Below are positions 7,051 through 9,508 of a DNA stretch of 9,508 nucleotides, piece by piece. The position numbers and the translations under genes are program-made. Position 1 is the first letter of the stretch; each line of letters begins with the position of its first letter. Source of the DNA: an uncultured bacterium (GTDB taxonomy: Bacteria; Armatimonadota; Zipacnadia; Zipacnadales; Zipacnadaceae); the NCBI GenBank assembly GCA_937928475.1, contig CALFVE010000102.1, forward strand, positions 1-9,508, given 5' to 3'. The notes beneath the pieces were generated by a model. The model was not told the origin of the DNA. It saw nothing but the letters and a program-made list of their open reading frames with translations, and did no database searches.

Positions 7051-7106
7051 AGTTTAATCGCCGCAGATTACCCTTACGTTATACCCGTGTTAAGGTTGCG
7101 TTAAGG
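7051..7106 (-). promoter_or_regulatory. Pho-box promoter of the porin-pst operon (four 11-bp-spaced units)
   Basis: Reading the minus strand, units start every 11 bp: CCTTAAC (7106-7100), CCTTAAC (7095-7089), GTATAAC (7084-7078) and GGGTAAT (7073-7067). The last unit is followed by exactly 10 nt and then TAAACT (7056-7051), a fair -10. There is no standard -35, as expected of an activator-dependent promoter. The 11-bp repeat period matches binding sites of PhoB/PhoP/SphR-type regulators, and the unit is closest to the cyanobacterial and Bacillus TTAAC-type boxes. The expected transcript would start about 60 nt before the porin ATG. The most distal unit overlaps the TAA stop of pstS2 (7103-7101). 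The same layout precedes the pseudopilin gene. Confidence 0.8.
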
Positions 7107-8078
7107 CGCGCTCCCGTGGACGGCATTATCGTGTGACTTGCCCCTGCCATGGGCGTGCAGAGGGATGTAGCCTGCCTCCCTGACCAGGGCTTGCCCTTCC
7201 GGTCCCAGGCACCAGTCTACGTACGTCTTCAGGGGTCCGCTCGGTTCCCCGTCGGTGTACATGTACAACTGGCGCGAGATGGGATAGGAGTGATCACGGA
7301 CCGTAGTTTCGGAGGGGAGCACAGCTTGCCCGCCACCCAGGGGGGCTATAGCCAGGACCTTTACGGCCTTGGTTACGTAGCCCAGGCCGACATAGCCGAT
7401 GGCCGTTTTGGTCTGGGCCACCGTCTGCAACACTCCCTCGTTGGAGGCCTGCTGGAGGGCTTTCGGTGAGTAGTTGCGTGATTTGTCCTGGTCGTTGAGG
7501 GTAATGACCATGTTCTTAAAAGATTCGTAGGTTCCGGAGGCGGAGTCGCGGGCGACGAGCTGAATCTCGCCAAGGCCCGGAACACCCAGCTCGTCCCAGC
7601 GACTGATGGCGCCGGTGTAGACATCCGACAGTCGCTGCACGGAGATTTCCCGAAGCGGATTGTCGGGATGAACTATCACGGCAATGCCGTCGTAGGCTAT
7701 GGGAATCTCGTGAGGTTGGACCCCTCGGCTTTGCGCGGCCGCAATCTCCTCCTGCTTGATCTTGCGGGAAGCATTGGCGATGTTGCAGGTTTTGGCGGCT
7801 AGTTGGGCGATGCCAGTACCCGATCCGCCGCCGGAGACCGCAATCTTGATCTCTGGGTGGATTTTGTTGAAAGCCTCCTGCCATTTTTCCGCGATGGGCA
7901 GAATCGTGGTGGAGCCGAATTGCTTAATCTCAGCGCCGGCACCGTCGGCCCCGGGAGGCGAGGTTGCGACTAGCCCTGTCTGGGAGAGGTTTCGAGAGGG
8001 GCAGCCGCTGAGCATCACAGTGATTATCACAGCGGCCGTAAGCACGGACATAAATACTAGGAGCATATGCTCTCGCAT
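7101..8078 (-). CDS. pstS: Phosphate ABC transporter substrate-binding lipoprotein PstS (copy 2)
   Basis: A 325-residue paralogue of the PstS at 4946-5899, by eye about two-thirds identical over the binding domain. It has its own lipoprotein signal (MREHMLLVFMSVLTAAVIIT) ending in lipobox L23-S-G-C26. Ligand-region motifs are GSTTILPIAEKW (55-66), GGGSGTG (83-89), IANASRKIKQEEI (100-112), RDSASGTYESF (177-187) and YVDWCLGPEGQALV (286-299). Unlike copy 1 it has a short linker and a C-terminal tail with four histidines (308-325). ATG 8078 is supported by GAGGTGA six bases upstream; the longer frame to 8156 would bury the signal peptide. It follows the pseudopilin gene by 115 bp with no visible promoter, so the two are probably co-transcribed. 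It may give extra capture capacity or a different affinity from copy 1. Confidence 0.93.
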   Translation of the reverse strand: MREHMLLVFMSVLTAAVIITVMLSGCPSRNLSQTGLVATSPPGADGAGAEIKQFGSTTILPIAEKWQEAFNKIHPEIKIAVSGGGSGTGIAQLAAKTCNIANASRKIKQEEIAAAQSRGVQPHEIPIAYDGIAVIVHPDNPLREISVQRLSDVYTGAISRWDELGVPGLGEIQLVARDSASGTYESFKNMVITLNDQDKSRNYSPKALQQASNEGVLQTVAQTKTAIGYVGLGYVTKAVKVLAIAPLGGGQAVLPSETTVRDHSYPISRQLYMYTDGEPSGPLKTYVDWCLGPEGQALVREAGYIPLHAHGRGKSHDNAVHGSAP

Positions 8079-8083
8079 TCTTG

Positions 8084-8090
8084 TCACCTC
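8084..8090 (-). promoter_or_regulatory. Ribosome-binding site of pstS2
   Basis: GAGGTGA on the minus strand. The GAGGTG core is 6 nt before ATG 8078 and about 15 nt after a strong hairpin (8105-8138). It fixes the start at the signal peptide. Confidence 0.65.
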
Positions 8091-8104
8091 AGGGAGATGG
8101 AATG

Positions 8105-8138
8105 GGCCGGAACCGAGCCACCGTGCCCGGTTCCGGCC
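8105..8138 (-). repeat. Perfect 11-bp inverted repeat upstream of pstS2
   Basis: Arms GGCCGGAACCG (8105-8115) and CGGTTCCGGCC (8128-8138) are perfectly complementary around a 12-nt loop. It lies between the pseudopilin stop and the pstS2 ribosome-binding site. On the minus strand it is followed by CATTCCATCTCC rather than a U-run, so it is not a standard intrinsic terminator. A weaker 6-bp stem (AGCGGG/CCCGCT, 8171-8191) lies just after the pseudopilin stop. Partial termination, 3'-end protection of the upstream gene, or 5' stabilisation of pstS2 mRNA are possible roles. Confidence 0.6.
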
Positions 8139-8193
8139 GTCGAACGCCGCCCGCACTTAGAGGGGCGCCGAGCGGGTGGGTTGCTCCCGCTGG

Positions 8194-9144
8194 CTAGCCC
8201 ACCGGTCCGCCGCCGTCTGCCCTCTGGACGTAAGGGAGGCCGGGACAGGAATAGCCACGCTTCCCCCACATGAAGGCGTTGGGGTTGAGTGTGCTCGCCA
8301 AGGTCTGCCACTTGACATGGCCGTCGGCGAAGACATAGTTGGAGCCGTCCCCGTGGGCGCGATCATTGATGTAGGCGATGTGATGCTGCCCCATGGCGTT
8401 GGTCGCCTGGGCCGTCTCAATCGCTGCTCGGGCAACCGGGTAAGTCAGTGCGACCAGGCCGGTGCCCATCACGTACGACTCTCCGTCGAACACGCCACCG
8501 CCGGCGAGCATCACTCCGCTGGTAGGACGATGCGACTTAATGGCGTCTCCACCAGTGGGGGAAGTGTCCAGCAGGGCGTTGATCACTTCTGTGTATTCGG
8601 CGATGGCGATGGTCTCTGCGGGCGCATCCACGTCATTGATGGAGACCACCTGTTGCGGCACCGAAGCGTACTTTTTGCGAGGGAGAAGAAGCTCATTCGC
8701 GCAGTAGCTGATACGAGGCACCTGAATGTCGTTGACCCCGGGTTTCAGCGATACTTGTCCGGGTGGAGGAGTCACCGGCGGCGTAGTGAAGCAGGTGGGA
8801 GCGAACCCCTTAATGCGGTGGCTCGGGCACACCCAGATCTCGTTGTTCTTTGTGTACGGAGCGACCATGCCACTCCACTGCACGTAGCCGTTGTTGCTGT
8901 TAGCACCGTTGATGTAGTAGTAGGCAGGGGGGTAGGTTTCATCCCAGTCCTGAGCGTACATGAGCAGCGCGAGGCCGATCTGTTTCTCGTTGCTGAGGCA
9001 CGTAGTCTGATATGCCTTAGCGCGAGCTCGTGCGAAGACGGGGAACAGGATGGCGGCCAAGATCGCAATAATCGCGATGACCACCAGCAGTTCCACAAGC
9101 GTGAAGCCACCTCTCTTACCGATTGTCTTGTGTCTGTCCGACAT
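8194..9144 (-). CDS. DUF1559-type protein with prepilin-like N-terminus and H-X9-DG motif
   Basis: A 316-residue secreted or surface protein with a class III (type IV pilin-like) leader. A basic 13-residue leader ends in G13, followed by F14-T-L-V-E18 and a long hydrophobic helix (14-37). Leader peptidase would cut after G13, and E18 is the conserved +5 glutamate. The next segment, FPVFARARAKAYQTTCLSNEKQIGLAL (34-60), is the conserved arm of these proteins. The C-terminal H264-(9 residues)-D274-G275 in HGDGSNYVFADGHVKW is the family's H-X9-DG signature. Function is unknown in this family; a pseudopilin-like fibre or secretion component is an inference. ATG 9144 has AAGGAGG seven bases upstream. 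It sits between the kinase gene and pstS2 behind its own Pho-box promoter, which implies induction under phosphate limitation. Cysteines C49, C106, C118, C148 and C300 could form disulphides outside the membrane. Confidence 0.88.
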   Translation of the reverse strand: MSDRHKTIGKRGGFTLVELLVVIAIIAILAAILFPVFARARAKAYQTTCLSNEKQIGLALLMYAQDWDETYPPAYYYINGANSNNGYVQWSGMVAPYTKNNEIWVCPSHRIKGFAPTCFTTPPVTPPPGQVSLKPGVNDIQVPRISYCANELLLPRKKYASVPQQVVSINDVDAPAETIAIAEYTEVINALLDTSPTGGDAIKSHRPTSGVMLAGGGVFDGESYVMGTGLVALTYPVARAAIETAQATNAMGQHHIAYINDRAHGDGSNYVFADGHVKWQTLASTLNPNAFMWGKRGYSCPGLPYVQRADGGGPVG

Positions 9145-9151
9145 ATACTCG

Positions 9152-9158
9152 CCTCCTT
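9152..9158 (-). promoter_or_regulatory. Ribosome-binding site of the pseudopilin-like gene
   Basis: AAGGAGG on the minus strand, seven bases before ATG 9144, near-ideal in sequence and spacing. Confidence 0.75.
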
Positions 9159-9197
9159 GATGATTTGGCGCGCTCCTTTGTGGCGCTACCAGGCGTG

Positions 9198-9264
9198 AGT
9201 ATAGGTCGGGTAGGTTAAGGGGAAGTTGGCGAGAGTTTAAGCGTGGACTAACTTGCGGTTAAGG
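9198..9264 (-). promoter_or_regulatory. Pho-box promoter of the pseudopilin-pstS2 unit (five 11-bp-spaced positions)
   Basis: On the minus strand, heptamers at exact 11-bp steps are CCTTAAC (9264-9258), AGTTAGT (9253-9247, weak), GCTTAAA (9242-9236), CGCCAAC (9231-9225, weak) and CCTTAAC (9220-9214). The last is followed by exactly 10 nt and then TATACT (9203-9198), a good -10. No -35 hexamer is evident. The period and the 10-nt distance are the same as at 7051-7106, so both promoters are probably bound by the same response regulator. Transcription would start near 9191, leaving about 45 nt of leader before ATG 9144. The array begins 5 nt after the stop codon of the upstream kinase gene, and no terminator lies between. 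Confidence 0.8.
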
Positions 9265-9269
9265 TGATG

Positions 9270-9508
9270 CTAGGCGGAGGGTGGCCTATGGGAGGTGCTG
9301 CTCGGCGTCTCGGGAGGCTGAGGGAAATGTACCGCAAATACCGAGCCCTGGCCGACGGTGCTCTCCACCCCCACTTTTCCCCCGTGCGCCTCGGCGAGGT
9401 GCTTGACGATGGACAGCCCCAGGCCGGTGCCGCCGGTGGCGCGGTCCCGGGCCTTGTCCACGCGGTAGAAGCGCTCGAAGATGCGGGGCAGATGCTCGGC
9501 GGGGATGC
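9270..9508 (-). CDS. phoR: PhoR-type sensor histidine kinase, C-terminal fragment (cut by window edge)
   Basis: The open frame enters from the right edge and ends at TAG 9272-9270, giving 78 visible residues. It is the end of a HATPase_c domain: the F-box-like HLPRIFERFYRVD, a flexible lid with DRATGGTGLGLSIVKHLAEA (G2 box GTGLGL), and the final strands GGKVGVESTVGQGSVFAVHF. A short Pro/Ser-rich tail follows. These residues bind ATP in two-component kinases. Assignment to PhoR rests on position, since it lies directly upstream of two Pho-box-driven pst units, and on the FYRVDKARDRATGGTGLGL wording common in PhoR. The fragment alone cannot exclude another HisKA kinase. Its response regulator gene (phoB/phoP) is expected upstream, beyond the window. 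Confidence 0.8.
   Translation of the reverse strand, partial: IPAEHLPRIFERFYRVDKARDRATGGTGLGLSIVKHLAEAHGGKVGVESTVGQGSVFAVHFPQPPETPSSTSHRPPSA

Noticed and set aside
8176..9198. Plus-strand 340-residue open frame.
   Set aside because: It is antisense to the DUF1559 gene, which has a clear leader, H-X9-DG motif and near-ideal ribosome-binding site.
1..9508. CRISPR arrays, insertion sequences, tRNA or rRNA genes, attachment sites.
   Set aside because: I saw no spaced direct repeats of CRISPR type, no transposase-like protein or terminal repeats, and no tRNA- or rRNA-like stretch. The window reads as ordinary chromosomal genes.

Overview
The window looks like a chromosomal segment from a GC-rich, outer-membrane-bearing bacterium. 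It carries a phosphate-acquisition (Pho/Pst) locus with a small unrelated gene pair at its left edge. The best taxonomic clue is the prepilin-like gene at 8194-9144. Its N-terminus (GFTLVELLVVIAIIAILAAI, then FPVFARARAKA, CLSNEKQIG and YAQDWDETYPP) and its C-terminal H-X9-DG motif match the DUF1559-type proteins abundant in Armatimonadota and Planctomycetota. The wording is most like Armatimonadota. This is a family-level impression, not a database result. The OprP/O-like porin and the lipoprotein-type PstS proteins agree with a diderm cell.

Left edge (1-1080): two divergent genes. On the minus strand is the N-terminal part of a SpoIIM/DUF95-family membrane protein, cut by the window edge. 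On the plus strand is an RDD-family membrane protein. This pairing is common in bacteria and has no obvious link to phosphate. The RDD gene converges on phoU across 74 bp with no recognisable terminator.

Pho/Pst locus (1155-9508, all minus strand). In transcription order: the 3' end of a PhoR-type histidine kinase, a Pho-box promoter, a DUF1559 pseudopilin-like gene, pstS2, a second Pho-box promoter, an OprP/O-like porin, pstS1, a 461-bp structured gap, then tightly coupled pstC-pstA-pstB-phoU. Phosphate would cross the outer membrane through the porin, be captured by the two lipoproteins PstS1 and PstS2, pass the PstC/PstA channel driven by the PstB ATPase, and PhoU would report transport status to PhoR. 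The response regulator is not in the window and probably lies beyond 9508.

The most striking result is regulatory. Both promoters contain arrays of heptamers of the CCTTAAC type (minus strand) with an exact 11-bp period: four units at 7067-7106 and five at 9214-9264. In both, the last unit lies exactly 10 nt before a -10-like hexamer (TAAACT and TATACT). This shared layout strongly suggests that the same phosphate-response regulator controls the porin/pst operon and the pseudopilin-pstS2 unit. A Pho-controlled DUF1559 pseudopilin coupled to a phosphate-binding lipoprotein is the part least like textbook Pst loci.
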